From Desulfosporosinus youngiae DSM 17734 (GTDB lineage: Bacteria > Bacillota > Desulfitobacteriia > Desulfitobacteriales > Desulfitobacteriaceae), in contig NZ_CM001441.1 in the NCBI RefSeq assembly GCF_000244895.1, forward strand, positions 4,182,198 to 4,246,197: a stretch of 64,000 bases of DNA, given 5' to 3'. Below the pieces are notes generated by a model. The model worked only from the letters and a program-made list of their open reading frames with translations, did not search any database and was not told the DNA's origin. Below are positions 35,194 through 43,419 of the stretch, one piece after another (positions within the stretch are counted from its first letter, which is position 1; the number at the start of each line of letters is the position of its first letter). The translations under genes were made by a program, and so were the position numbers.

Positions 35194-35982
35194 TTACCCC
35201 ACAATAACCTTTACCGGGACTATACATACGTCCTGCCGGAGTAGATTTAGTGGGTTAAAACCGAGAATGCCATTGTTACGAATTTCAGAAGTTCCACCAA
35301 TATTAGCTATAAATTTAGGTAGATCATCCGGATCAATCTCAACAAAGGAGAACATATCTTCACCAAAAAGGGAAGTTAAATCCCTTTTTGCTTCTTCACC
35401 TTCGCTGCTAGCATAAACACCAATTGAAATTTTATTGTTTCTTATATCAATTGAAGAGTTACCTATACCTTTATGTTGATTAGCATTTTCATTTAAATAA
35501 GTATAGACCTTCAATAACTCTGCGTAGCTATACTTTACACTCTTTACAGTTACTGAATTAGCGATTACTTTATTAGAAGAGTTTAGTAATTTGCCAGAAA
35601 ACTCTTCATTGTTGTTCATGGCTTTGCTTAACATATCACTGCCATTTCTATAGCAAAGCACCAGTTCGCCATTTTCCTCCATATACATCCCGCCATATTG
35701 ATTGTTTGTATACTTACTATAATCTTCTGCATGAAACTCTTTAATAATAAAGTTGCTTGGTGTTTTAACTTTTGAGGAATCTATAGCACTCAATAGCTTA
35801 GAATCATTATAGGTGAACGCAAGAGCTTCAAAAACCTCTTCCTCGCTAAGATAGCCACCGCCATTACCCATATTATATTCTGATTCAATATTTTCGTTTG
35901 ATGTTACCACATATGCAGAAAATCCAGAAAGCATCATAAATATGCATAATAATACTACTACAAGAATCTTTTTGTTTTTCAT
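35194..35982 (-). CDS. Secreted or membrane-anchored hypothetical protein
   Basis: 262 residues with an N-terminal signal/anchor (ILVVVLLCIFMMLSGFSAYVV). The soluble part contains ELLKVYTYLNENANQHKGIG...IDIRNNKISIGVYA, which recalls the pro-region preceding trypsin-like domains in some Firmicutes proteins. No catalytic domain follows; the chain ends at VPVKVIVG. It may be a truncated or protease-less relative, a weak inference. Confidence 0.5.
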   Translation of the reverse strand: MKNKKILVVVLLCIFMMLSGFSAYVVTSNENIESEYNMGNGGGYLSEEEVFEALAFTYNDSKLLSAIDSSKVKTPSNFIIKEFHAEDYSKYTNNQYGGMYMEENGELVLCYRNGSDMLSKAMNNNEEFSGKLLNSSNKVIANSVTVKSVKYSYAELLKVYTYLNENANQHKGIGNSSIDIRNNKISIGVYASSEGEEAKRDLTSLFGEDMFSFVEIDPDDLPKFIANIGGTSEIRNNGILGFNPLNLLRQDVCIVPVKVIVG

Positions 35983-36045
35983 TATACTATCTCCCGATTT
36001 ATTATTTGGTCTTTTTTAATAAGATGTAAGCTGGATTTCCGGAAA

Positions 36046-36116
36046 CACGTAACGAGAAGGACCTCAACCCACATCAATACTAAAAATTTAACTCGTTATG
36101 TGTTTTTCTCATAACG
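36046..36116. repeat. attC-like imperfect palindrome, site 1
   Basis: CACGTAACGAG (36046-36056) and CTCGTTATGTG (36092-36102) pair with one mismatch around a centre reading ACCTCAACCCACATCAAT, similar to the centre of the other sites. A second CATAACG (36110-36116) offers an alternative hairpin with CGTTATG. A GTCATGGACGGCAACC box (related to GCGCCATGGATGGCGC) follows near 36155. Confidence 0.5.
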
Positions 36117-36202
36117 ATGATTTTAAAGACAACAGCATATAGGGTTTATGAAGTCCAGTCATGGACGGCAACCCTTCCAAGGAAAACCTTACTCAGCTAA
36201 TG

Positions 36203-36403
36203 TTATATTAAAACCTTCATTGTTTGCAGTAAGCCAATAGTCAATAGTGCTAATCCTGAAATTCTTTCTCCTCGGACAAGCCTATTTATTTCCATCGGAA
36301 TCCTTTCCTTAACCCAATTGATATACCATTCTTGGTACGATAAAAAAGTCAGAATAATCCCGAAAGCAGAAAGAATTAAGCCTAATATTAATCCTAACTC
36401 CAT
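36203..36403 (-). CDS. Small two-TM hypothetical protein
   Basis: 66 residues with two hydrophobic segments (MELGLILGLILSAFGIILTF and ISGLALLTIGLLQTMKVL) and a basic middle. GGGGGT lies seven bases before ATG 36403. Resembles small DUF6199-type membrane proteins; function unknown. Confidence 0.5.
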   Translation of the reverse strand: MELGLILGLILSAFGIILTFLSYQEWYINWVKERIPMEINRLVRGERISGLALLTIGLLQTMKVLI

Positions 36404-36445
36404 TACACATACCCCCAATTACAAGTTCCTCAATCAGGGTTTTAA

Positions 36446-36766
36446 TTATTGGCTTAAAACCGTTAATCCTAACCACCCGATAATACCAACATACGGTAAT
36501 ACGAAAATCCACGCTAATCTATTTTTCTCATATTTTATAGCCAACGCCGAACCAATAAAGAATGTGGGAAGAGCATACATGATATATCTAAATTTCGGAG
36601 TGGAGCCCAAATACCAGGATATTGGTATAGCAAAAATCGCTCCTAAAATTATTAACCAAATCCTCTTGGAGGATATTCCGATACTTACAAGAACGATTGC
36701 CGTAATAATTCCGGGCCATCCAATAAGCGCTCTTAGCAATCCATAAAGCATTTCCATAGACATCAC
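36446..36766 (-). CDS. Small multi-TM hypothetical protein
   Basis: 106 residues with four hydrophobic stretches (LIGWPGIITAIVLVSIGI, IWLIILGAIFAIPISWYL, MYALPTFFIGSALA, WIFVLPYVGIIGWLGLTVL). No family recognised. Same strand and spacing as its neighbours in the cassette-like region. Confidence 0.5.
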   Translation of the reverse strand: MMSMEMLYGLLRALIGWPGIITAIVLVSIGISSKRIWLIILGAIFAIPISWYLGSTPKFRYIMYALPTFFIGSALAIKYEKNRLAWIFVLPYVGIIGWLGLTVLSQ

Positions 36767-36834
36767 TCCTCTTGTCGATCACCTGGATCAGATATAGTTC
36801 GCTTGGAACTGTTTTATGATCAACATGACACTCC

Positions 36835-36895
36835 GAAATGCCATTTTTCATAATGTCCCGCGGGTTTGCGAGGTCGGGTAGTCCGGCTTAGAGAG
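36835..36895. repeat. Partial attC-like element
   Basis: CATAATGTCCCGCGGGTTTGCGAGGTC matches the left half of the other sites (ATAACGTTCTGCGAATTTGCGACGC) with substitutions; the right half is not evident. Confidence 0.3.
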
Positions 36896-36899
36896 CTAA

Positions 36900-37586
36900 T
36901 CAAAGATTATGTCCAACTTTCCGATTTTCATTATTAGAAAACAAAATAAGATCTGGACCATTCATTGTTCCCGTTCCATTATTGTCATTCTTCAATGGAA
37001 TAGTTGTATAAGATAAAATTGTTTGTCTTTGACCAGGGTATAGAATGAAAGTCCCAGGATCTTCTAAACTCTCTACACTTGTCAAAATCAAATCCCCTGA
37101 AAACCATTCATGGGCAATAAAGCTATCTGATGGAATCTTAATACCAAATTCTACCGGATCGTTTCCGTAATTTGTAAGAGGAATTGCGCCAATTATCTCA
37201 AGCTTGTTATTGTCTAATGAGCTCCTAATATTAAAATGGCTGTTTCTAGAGTCATATTCAACTGTAGCCAGACCGCTCTGCATTCTAAAATAAACCGGTT
37301 TTACTAGAGACACAACTGACGGAGTAATTGTTAATAAAAAAATTAGCAGTACGATAAGTTGTCGGCTAGACATCACCCTTCTTGCCTCAAGACATCCGAT
37401 AATAAATAATACATAATAAATTATTATAGGATAGTGAAAACCAGTTTGACCATTCGACCATGGGGATATCCCAAACCCTAATAACATCTTGTCCCCGATT
37501 GAAAATCCAGTTTCAGTCGTATGTCCTAAAAAAATAGCGAAGAAAATTAATAGTACCGAAATTATCGCCTGCCTTGAAATTTTCAA
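36900..37586 (-). CDS. Hypothetical protein with N-terminal membrane segments and exposed C-terminal domain
   Basis: 228 residues. Two or three hydrophobic segments in the first 100 residues (AIISVLLIFFAIFLG, YYVLFIIGCLEA, LIVLLIFLLTITPSVVSL) precede a ~125-residue domain with beta-sandwich-like strands (LEIIGAIPLTNYGNDPVEFGI, TFILYPGQRQTILSYTTIPL). Possibly an envelope protein; not recognised. Confidence 0.5.
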   Translation of the reverse strand: MKISRQAIISVLLIFFAIFLGHTTETGFSIGDKMLLGFGISPWSNGQTGFHYPIIIYYVLFIIGCLEARRVMSSRQLIVLLIFLLTITPSVVSLVKPVYFRMQSGLATVEYDSRNSHFNIRSSLDNNKLEIIGAIPLTNYGNDPVEFGIKIPSDSFIAHEWFSGDLILTSVESLEDPGTFILYPGQRQTILSYTTIPLKNDNNGTGTMNGPDLILFSNNENRKVGHNL

Positions 37587-37665
37587 TTTATATCCCTCAC
37601 TTTATTCTCGAAATTTCAATCTACATTATGATAAATCTTCAAAGAAAACTCTAAAACGGGCTATA

Positions 37666-37720
37666 GCATATAACGTCATTCATAATCTCTCTCAGATTTT
37701 GGGAATACGTTGTTATACGG
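37666..37720. repeat. attC-like imperfect palindrome, site 2
   Basis: GCATATAACGTCATTC and GAATACGTTGTTATACG form facing arms (outer ATAAC/GTTAT, inner ATTC/GAAT) with two extra bases on one side, around CATAATCTCTCTCAG. A short version of the recurring element. Confidence 0.5.
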
Positions 37721-37831
37721 CGTAACGACAGATTGTACCTTAAATTATCAAACGCAAGTAATAATGCCATATAGAAATAAAGGTAGGGGTTTCAACTATG
37801 CTCCCGTGCAAATAGTAAAACCTCTACCTTG

Positions 37832-38038
37832 TTATGACTGAATGCCTTTCTTTTGAGATTGTAACTGGATAAGAGTATCAAGTTTTACTAGTAGTTCCTT
37901 GTCATTCTCGGTTTTCCGTTTAAAGAATTGTATAGTACTAATTATTAAGTATGCAATCAGAGCCAAAAGACCAATATAGATCACTAAGCCAAGAAATCTA
38001 AGTATGCCGAATCCAACGCTTGGTCCCATATAATTCAT
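37832..38038 (-). CDS. Small single-TM protein
   Basis: 68 residues: short N-terminal loop, one long hydrophobic segment (ILRFLGLVIYIGLLALIAYLI), then a charged helical tail (FKRKTENDKELLVKLDTLIQLQSQ) with coiled-coil potential. The layout is that of many small Firmicutes membrane proteins of unknown function. Confidence 0.5.
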   Translation of the reverse strand: MNYMGPSVGFGILRFLGLVIYIGLLALIAYLIISTIQFFKRKTENDKELLVKLDTLIQLQSQKKGIQS

Positions 38039-38205
38039 AATGATTATTCTCCTTCATCACAAATAATTTAACATACAACAGTTTTCTCCATAAAGCTATC
38101 CAAATCCTCCTTTTACCAGAAAAATGAATAGTACCCATTATCGCCAATTTCTATATAGATGGCGACCCTTGATTCACAGGCTGCCATGGACGACAGACCC
38201 TTTGA

Positions 38206-38654
38206 CTATTTCTGCTTTATTTTTAAATTCCTAATCCCTAAAATCTCCTCAAGATCTTCCTTTTCTTCCGTAACAAAATAGCTTGATGATTCATGGGATG
38301 TATTAACGAGCCAAAGTTTATTCCCTTTCATAAATGATAAATCTTCTGGCAGATCAGGTTGCACCCATGAGTGTAAAGAATTCGAAACCTCTTTTAATAT
38401 TTTCTTTGCATGGTTATCAGTTTTGAAATAACATACTATGGCAGGTTCTCCACCGCCTAATATAGTTCCTGGCCATTCAAACTGTTCTCTGATTTCATAA
38501 GCGAATTGGATAAACTACTCAAGACTAACTTAGCTTGAGAAGATAAAAAAAGGTCTTTTCTTACCACTAATATAAACTCATTACAATACTTAAAGGCCTT
38601 ATCAATTACATCTTGATAAACATCATCTTTGGGGTCAGAAGTGATAAACAGCAT
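38206..38654 (-). pseudogene. Frameshifted hypothetical gene
   Basis: GGAGG precedes ATG 38654. The first frame reads MLFITSDPKDDVYQDVIDKA...DLFLSSQAKLVLSS. The continuation lies in another frame (FIQFAYEIREQFEWPGT..., FKTDNHAKKILKEVSNSL..., ending RNLKIKQK at 38206). The junction is near 38515. A one- or two-base indel has split a ~148-residue protein of unknown function. Confidence 0.55.
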
Positions 38655-38704
38655 ATACAATCCTCCATCAAACATTCAACCTCAAAAGCTAGTCTCCTAC
38701 GGTT

Positions 38705-38775
38705 CCGGCCATGGATGGCAGGTCTCTTGCCATCTTTCAGATAACGTCCTGCGAATCGACGACGCGTCATATCTC
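38705..38775. repeat. Partial attC-like element with CCATGGATGG box
   Basis: GGCCATGGATGGCAGGTC is followed by CAGATAACGTCCTGCGAATCGACGACGCGTC, the left half of the recurring element. A right half with TCGGGAAT...GTTAT is missing. Confidence 0.4.
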
Positions 38776-38884
38776 ATACATCATGGCTGAGAAAAATAAG
38801 CAAAGCATAATTCGGAGAAATAGTTTCAAACACTAGCAGGAACATCACAAACATACTGACAAAAAAGTAAATTACGCTGAACAA
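38774..38884 (-). CDS. Possible 36-residue membrane peptide
   Basis: TTG-started frame (LFSVIYFFVSMFVMFLLVFE..., ending LIFLSHDV) almost entirely hydrophobic. AAGGGGTGAT lies directly upstream. No homologue recognised; the non-ATG start and small size keep confidence low. Confidence 0.3.
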   Translation of the reverse strand: MFSVIYFFVSMFVMFLLVFETISPNYALLIFLSHDV

Positions 38885-39178
38885 AACATCACCCCTTGCG
38901 AGAACCACTTTTAAAACTTTATGCTAAAGAAGCAACCCCGATACGCGAATGACAGATGACTTTTAACCCGGATGAAGAGATGAGAAGATAAGTACGGAAC
39001 AACCCCTTCCATGATTTTACTATTCTCTATTTTTCTACAAAACCCTTTATTAAAAAGCGACCAACTGTAATATTGGAACTCGGTGAGGATATCAAAACCG
39101 CCTTCACTGTCGCTTGCCCGAGTAGCGTCGGGGCTCAAAGTCCTGAATGGAAGCCCGCTTGCGTTCGGAGAGGGCAGT
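38885..39178. other. Intergenic stretch, degraded BlaR1-like 5' side
   Basis: No supported gene. The last ~95 bases (from about 39083) are in frame with the following gene and encode LKVLNGSPLAFGEGS, which resembles the end of the M56 peptidase part of BlaR1-like proteins. The rest of that domain is not found upstream. Confidence 0.4.
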
Positions 39179-40357
39179 ATGAAAGAGAGGATAAAAAATA
39201 TGCTGAATTTCAAAAAACGCTCCCTCGTGATTATTGCTGCGGCAGTGGCTCTGGCGGCTGTGTTGATTGTGGGGTTTGCGGTGAACAGGGCTGATGAAAC
39301 GAGTGAAAAATGGGATAGGCGTCCAATGATTATGGTTGACGGCCAAATCTATATGGATACCGGAAAACAAATGGCGATAGAAATTGACGATTCAGCGATT
39401 TTAGGAACAATCACATCATCAGTAGACGGTACAGAAAAGCCAGCCAAAAATGGTGAAAGCAATTTTGGCTGCGAAGGCGCACAATACGCTTTGTATGATG
39501 GTGGCCTGGTTGTCATGTTGCAAAACGAATGGGTATTCTTTGAGGGAGAAATGAAGCGCGGCGACAAATCACCCGTTTCTGAGATAGATTTTGCCGGCAT
39601 TCAGGCCAAACGGCTGACCCAACACCTTTTAGACTTTGCCGAAATCCCCCGGGGCGAAGATTTGCGCGCGCAGGAATATTCCGGCGACTGGGACGGCGAC
39701 GGAAAGGCTGACCGGGCATATTTTTCTGAAGAACCCACACAGGCTGCGGGGTACAACTATCGTAACCGGGTGGTGGCGGAACTGGGCAACGGCGAGCGCA
39801 TCATAGCCGATTCCGATGAACTAGAGCAGATGAGCAGTTGGGGCGGCAGCTTTTTGATCGAGTCCGCAGATTTGACCGGCGATGGGCAGAACGAAATCCT
39901 GCTTCTGATTGACTTGGGCGGTCAGGGCGGCAGGGGGAGCTTTGGCTTATACCCCTATGTTAGAATGGGAAGCGGCTGGATGTTGATGGATGCGCCGCAC
40001 CACGGGTTTCCCCTGGCACTGGATTACAAAGACGGCAGAGCAACGGTGACCAGCGGGGATTATTCCGAAACCGTAGCGTGCGATGCGCTACTCACTGCGC
40101 ATTATGCGGCAAGCGACAACAAATACGAGCGGGAGCAGGTGAAGGGCAAAGACTATCATGAGGAATACGCGGCAGATTCCATCTGCGACATTGCCCTGAA
40201 ACAGGAAAGCGGCAGAACCGTGGTCAAAGTTTCCCAGTATGTCGCGGGGATTACCGGCGTTCACGTGGATGGCCTTGGATACTTGGTGACCACCCTTTCC
40301 TGGAGTGCGAATGGGAGGTATTCCGTGGACGACATGTATTTCGTGTTTATGCCCTAA
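39179..40357 (+). CDS. C-terminal part of a BlaR1/M56-like membrane protein with sensor domain
   Basis: 392 residues from ATG 39179 (GGAGAGGG five bases upstream). It begins MKERIKNMLNFKKRSLVIIA and a membrane segment, the segment that in BlaR1/MecR1-type M56 metalloprotease sensors follows the peptidase domain. The large extracellular part includes FG-GAP/VCBS-like calcium loops (GDWDGDGKADRAYF; ADLTGDGQNEILLLIDLG). The HExxH protease part is absent, so this is a 5'-truncated descendant that seems to have acquired a usable start. Base composition is GC-richer than its neighbours, suggesting separate origin. It is one of the few plus-strand genes here. Confidence 0.65.
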   Translation: MKERIKNMLNFKKRSLVIIAAAVALAAVLIVGFAVNRADETSEKWDRRPMIMVDGQIYMDTGKQMAIEIDDSAILGTITSSVDGTEKPAKNGESNFGCEGAQYALYDGGLVVMLQNEWVFFEGEMKRGDKSPVSEIDFAGIQAKRLTQHLLDFAEIPRGEDLRAQEYSGDWDGDGKADRAYFSEEPTQAAGYNYRNRVVAELGNGERIIADSDELEQMSSWGGSFLIESADLTGDGQNEILLLIDLGGQGGRGSFGLYPYVRMGSGWMLMDAPHHGFPLALDYKDGRATVTSGDYSETVACDALLTAHYAASDNKYEREQVKGKDYHEEYAADSICDIALKQESGRTVVKVSQYVAGITGVHVDGLGYLVTTLSWSANGRYSVDDMYFVFMP

Positions 40358-40369
40358 GATGTCATCTTC

Positions 40370-40783
40370 CTATTCCTTAATCATTAAAAATAATCCTGAT
40401 TCATCTAAATCTATATTTACTTCCTCAGTCTCATCCTTATCCATATTTTCTCGCCGACCTTTATATAAATCACCCGAATTCTCATCGGGGTCCATCTCTT
40501 CCCAGGTCAATCCATAAGGTGCACCACCAGACGTATATCCCGCAATATAACTAAATTGATCGTCAGATTCAAACGATGTAAATAACTCCTGTTTCACTTT
40601 TAAACTTTTCCGTTCCTGTTTTTTCTCTATTTGGCCTGCAATAGTCCGCTTCAATTGCTCAACATATTCAGGCTTAAACTGGTTGCCCAACATTTCCAAT
40701 TCTTTAACTGCGCAAAGTAAATCTACTGCAAAATGCCTAGCATAACCCCTAACAATATTTTTTCTTATGTACGCTGGGGCCAA
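40370..40783 (-). CDS. Hypothetical protein, possibly 5'-truncated
   Basis: 137 residues. The N-terminal part is helical (KNIVRGYARHFAVDLLCAVKELEMLG), the rest acidic and low in complexity (DPDENSGDLYKG, MDKDETEEVNIDLDESG). The only start is a TTG just after an in-frame TAG and without a ribosome binding site, so the 5' end may have been lost where the mazF-linked segment begins. Not recognised. Confidence 0.45.
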   Translation of the reverse strand: MAPAYIRKNIVRGYARHFAVDLLCAVKELEMLGNQFKPEYVEQLKRTIAGQIEKKQERKSLKVKQELFTSFESDDQFSYIAGYTSGGAPYGLTWEEMDPDENSGDLYKGRRENMDKDETEEVNIDLDESGLFLMIKE

Positions 40784-40801
40784 TGCCTAATGGTCACATT
40801 T

Positions 40802-41177
40802 GTAAAATTCGGAAGACACAATGAAGCTGACAAAAGATTAATTAAACTAGGAGTTGGGGCAACTAACCAACTCCTAGCCTAATTACGACTTACTTCATGA
40901 TCGCTTCTAATTTAAGAATAACCTCTTCAATCGTGTCTTCCGGCACTTTGCATATAAAACTCGCGTTTCTAACTCTCCAGTCTAGAGATTTAATTTGATC
41001 TGCCAAAACGACACCTCTGATTTCTAATTCATCTGGAAGTTTAACTTCGAACGGAAATCCTTTTACCCGGCTGGTAATCGGGCAAAAAATACCCATCCCA
41101 GTCTTGCTATTATATTCCTTTGCGGATATAACCAAGGCAGGTCTAGTCCCTTGCTGTTCATGACCGGCCTGTGGATT
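40802..41177. repeat. mazF-region direct repeat, copy A
   Basis: A roughly 370-base segment (from GGAAGACACAATGAA through the mazF coding region to GCTGTTCATGACCGG) recurs almost unchanged at 44880-45255 in the same orientation. Copy A contains the complete 3' three-quarters of mazF and its terminator. Confidence 0.85.
40847..40877 (-). terminator. Terminator of mazEF
   Basis: Perfect 11-base stem CTAGGAGTTGG / CCAACTCCTAG with nine-base loop, followed on the minus strand by TTTAATTAATCTTTT. The duplicate at about 44930 has lost pairing through substitutions. Confidence 0.65.
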
Positions 41178-41228
41178 TAACTGAATCCATACTATATCAC
41201 CACGTTCCGGCGCATACTGATTCACCAT
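40890..41228 (-). CDS. mazF: MazF/PemK-family mRNA interferase toxin
   Basis: 112 residues: GDIVWIQLNPQAGHEQQGTRPALVIS at the N terminus, then IFCPITSRVKGFPFEVKLP, GVVLADQIKSLDWRVR. These are the MazF loop and catalytic Arg/Thr regions of the ribosome-independent RNA endonuclease. ATG 41228 has GGAGGGG upstream and overlaps the end of mazE, as usual for coupled TA pairs. Confidence 0.92.
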   Translation of the reverse strand: MVNQYAPERGDIVWIQLNPQAGHEQQGTRPALVISAKEYNSKTGMGIFCPITSRVKGFPFEVKLPDELEIRGVVLADQIKSLDWRVRNASFICKVPEDTIEEVILKLEAIMK

Positions 41229-41455
41229 TTTTCCCCTCCAACCGGCTCTCCCCAATCTATTTCTTTCGGTTCATATTCATCAGGGATTTGGGCAAGTAAT
41301 TCTTTTAAATCGTATTTTTTTCGAGTGACGATGATTTTATCCCCGTCAAGTTCAACATTAATTGAGGTCCCGTCATTAATTTTTATTGAATTAGCCATTG
41401 AAGCCGGTATCCTAATACCAATGCTATTTCCCCATTTCCGGGCCATTGCCTCCAC
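41222..41455 (-). CDS. mazE: MazE/AbrB-type antitoxin
   Basis: 77 residues with an AbrB/MazE swapped-hairpin DNA-binding domain (RKWGNSIGIRIPASMANSIKINDGTSINVELDGDKIIV in outline) and a C-terminal toxin-binding tail (LAQIPDEYEPKEIDWGEPVG). GTG 41455 is preceded by AGAGGTG; an ATG three codons later is an alternative. It probably represses its own promoter at the adjacent 15-base inverted repeat. Confidence 0.9.
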   Translation of the reverse strand: MEAMARKWGNSIGIRIPASMANSIKINDGTSINVELDGDKIIVTRKKYDLKELLAQIPDEYEPKEIDWGEPVGGEKW

Positions 41456-41474
41456 AGTGTGTCACCTCTTTCTT

Positions 41475-41520
41475 TTACTTTGTTTATACAAAGTATAAAC
41501 AAAGTAATGAAATTTATCAA
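41475..41520 (-). promoter_or_regulatory. mazEF promoter with 15-bp inverted-repeat operator
   Basis: TTGATA (41515-41520) and TATACT (41492-41497) are 17 bases apart on the minus strand. A perfect inverted repeat TTACTTTGTTTATAC / GTATAAACAAAGTAA (41475-41489, 41493-41507, spacer AAA) covers the -10 box, fitting autorepression by MazE or MazEF. Confidence 0.75.
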
Positions 41521-41664
41521 GTTAAGGAGTGTATACATCAAGGAAGTGATTGTAGACGAATCGAGTACAACCTATCGTTTTGTTAATGAGTACTATCTGT
41601 TCTTTGGTTGGATATAACGGAAATCTAAAGGCTCAATCAGAACAAGCACTCATAATCTCGCTAC

Positions 41665-41877
41665 TTACTTTTTTATTTTTGGTTTAACCCATTCAATGAG
41701 CAAGAAAACTAATAAAGATACAATATACCCCACAACAAAATATAAACTAGCGTGTAATAGTATAGATGGATATGTTTCATTATATAGGTTTGAAAACATG
41801 ATTCTTGGAATAAGAATACCGCCTATTGTAATCCCTATGCTAGGACCTATAGCAAACTTTAGTGCTCTTTTAAACAT
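41665..41877 (-). CDS. Small two-TM hypothetical protein
   Basis: 70 residues (MFKRALKFAIGPSIGITIGG...; SLYFVVGYIVSLLVFLLIEWVKPKIKK). GAGGTG lies four bases before ATG 41877, preferred to the longer ORF. Two membrane segments, basic C terminus, no known family. Confidence 0.5.
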   Translation of the reverse strand: MFKRALKFAIGPSIGITIGGILIPRIMFSNLYNETYPSILLHASLYFVVGYIVSLLVFLLIEWVKPKIKK

Positions 41878-42096
41878 TTTACACCTCGTCAAAATGATAA
41901 TTTTATTACACATAATCTTACCAATGCATAACAGTATAAGAACGTTATTCATTATTCGCTAAATCAGGCCCTGAATAGATTAGAGCAATACAATTTTAAT
42001 TACTGCACCCAAGCAAAATAAATATTCACCGCCAAAACCTTTACGTTATAAAATAAGAGTAGTATCTTAACGTCACGAAACTATTCACATTATTCC

Positions 42097-43008
42097 TTAA
42101 CCGCCCCAGTACGTTGGGCGATTGAGTAAAGAAGGTAATTTTGTGCTTTTATCTCCTATCGCCGTGTTAATTTGGGCTTGGGTGAGAAAGATGCTATTGG
42201 ATAGATCTGCTCCTCTGATGTCAGCATCTCGCAAATCAGCCCCAATAAGATCGGCCCCGCTCAAATCTACTCCTCTGAGATCAGCCGCAATAAGGTATGC
42301 TCCTCTTAAGTTTTTACCTCTCATATCAGTTCTTTTGAGGTCCGCCCCTATAAGGTCTAATCCCCGTCCAAGAGTCTTTTTGCTTATTGACGAAGTCTTC
42401 CGCCCGAGATAAACTTCAGCTCGTACATATTCACTAGTCTTTAGCAGCAGAGTATTAACATCTGATCGATGTAGGGCTACGTCCAGTTCAATGAGAGAAC
42501 CGGGGCTCAAGTGAGTGAGGCGTTCCGTCTTGTTGAGCATAGAGTTAAGCCCACTATGAATAGGGTGGGCTGGTTGTAATGTAAGTGCTTCCGTCAGATA
42601 CCATAGTAACTCCTGGAGTTGCCGCATGATAAGGAACACCTCAAACATTTGCGTCGCGGATTCTGGAACTTTCCGCCAGTCGTGCCCCCCGAAGCTGGCT
42701 TGGGAAACTTTTTGCCCTGCACCAAAGCAGTCAAAAGCAATGCAACCTTTAAGGCCTCGTTCCCTGAGGTTTTTGTAAACGCAACACCGAAAGTCTGATT
42801 GCAGGTTAAGGCAAGGCTGACCTGCGTCTTTGTCAATTGGAAAGCCTTCTGAAGCTGAGAAATACAGCGCAACACAGCACAGACCAAAACAGTTTTCGCA
42901 GTCAGGTCGTAAATTTTGGCAACTCTTATCAGAGAAAGGTACTGAGTATTCGTCATTCCTGGACAATATCTGTTTCCCCTTATTCTCATATAGATACTTC
43001 ATATCCAA
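42097..43008 (-). CDS. Pentapeptide-repeat protein with Cys-rich N-terminal domain
   Basis: 303 residues. The N-terminal third has a cysteine cluster (CENCFGLCCVALYF; CLNLQSDFRCCVYKNLRERGLKGCIAFDCFGAG) that could bind a metal or Fe-S cluster. The C-terminal ~70 residues form about eleven pentapeptide repeats of A(D/N)LxX type (RGAYLIAADLRGVDLSGADL...), predicted to form a right-handed quadrilateral helix. Related proteins with this two-part layout occur widely in Firmicutes and Actinobacteria, function unknown. Confidence 0.82.
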   Translation of the reverse strand: MDMKYLYENKGKQILSRNDEYSVPFSDKSCQNLRPDCENCFGLCCVALYFSASEGFPIDKDAGQPCLNLQSDFRCCVYKNLRERGLKGCIAFDCFGAGQKVSQASFGGHDWRKVPESATQMFEVFLIMRQLQELLWYLTEALTLQPAHPIHSGLNSMLNKTERLTHLSPGSLIELDVALHRSDVNTLLLKTSEYVRAEVYLGRKTSSISKKTLGRGLDLIGADLKRTDMRGKNLRGAYLIAADLRGVDLSGADLIGADLRDADIRGADLSNSIFLTQAQINTAIGDKSTKLPSLLNRPTYWGG

Positions 43009-43079
43009 TCATCTCACATTCGCAATAAATAATCTTCTACAAGTATTGTTGTAAATAGGAAACGCCTCTACAAAGTCAC

Positions 43080-43165
43080 TTCATCCGCGCCAAGGATGGC
43101 GCGTCCCAACCACTTGCATATTGGCAAAGTGTAGGAAACATTGTGTTATCGGAAGTTTTCCGTCT
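43080..43165. repeat. Cassette-junction element (GCGCC box + right half)
   Basis: CCGCGCCAAGGATGGCGCGTCCCAACCAC is followed by TTGCATATTGGCAAAGTGTAGGAAACATTGTGTTATCGGAAG. The centre (GTCCCAACCAC) and right arm (GTG-GGAA-GTTAT-GGAAG) match the recurring element at 43903. Confidence 0.5.
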
Positions 43166-43246
43166 CTCAACCCAAGACTAAATCCCTTCATTATGCATAA
43201 TAATAGTATCATTACAATTGTTCCAATTGATGAAGGGTGGTACAAT

Positions 43247-43417
43247 ATGGATATAGATAGTAAAAGTATCGAAAGGGATGATCCTATGGCCTTAGCGAAA
43301 GAACCTAAAAGTAATCTTCAACAAAACACCGCTAATGAGCATAACCAAAAAATCTCAAAGGCTATTAAGGAAGTTACTTCTAAACACTCAAAACTACTCA
43401 AGAAGTTAGCCGAGTAA
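43247..43417 (+). CDS. Probable antitoxin of a Fic/Doc pair
   Basis: 56 residues (MDIDSKSIERDDPMALAKEP..., ending SKHSKLLKKLAE). GAAGGGTGG precedes the ATG at 43247; a second ATG at 43286 is possible. It ends two bases before the Fic/Doc gene. It does not look like Phd/YefM. The helical, basic C terminus suggests a toxin-neutralising segment. Role inferred only from position. Confidence 0.55.
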   Translation: MDIDSKSIERDDPMALAKEPKSNLQQNTANEHNQKISKAIKEVTSKHSKLLKKLAE

Positions 43418-43419
43418 TT

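Noticed and set aside
38911-39370. Minus-strand ORFs opposite the BlaR1-like gene
   Set aside because: Low-complexity shadows of the plus-strand gene without start signals.
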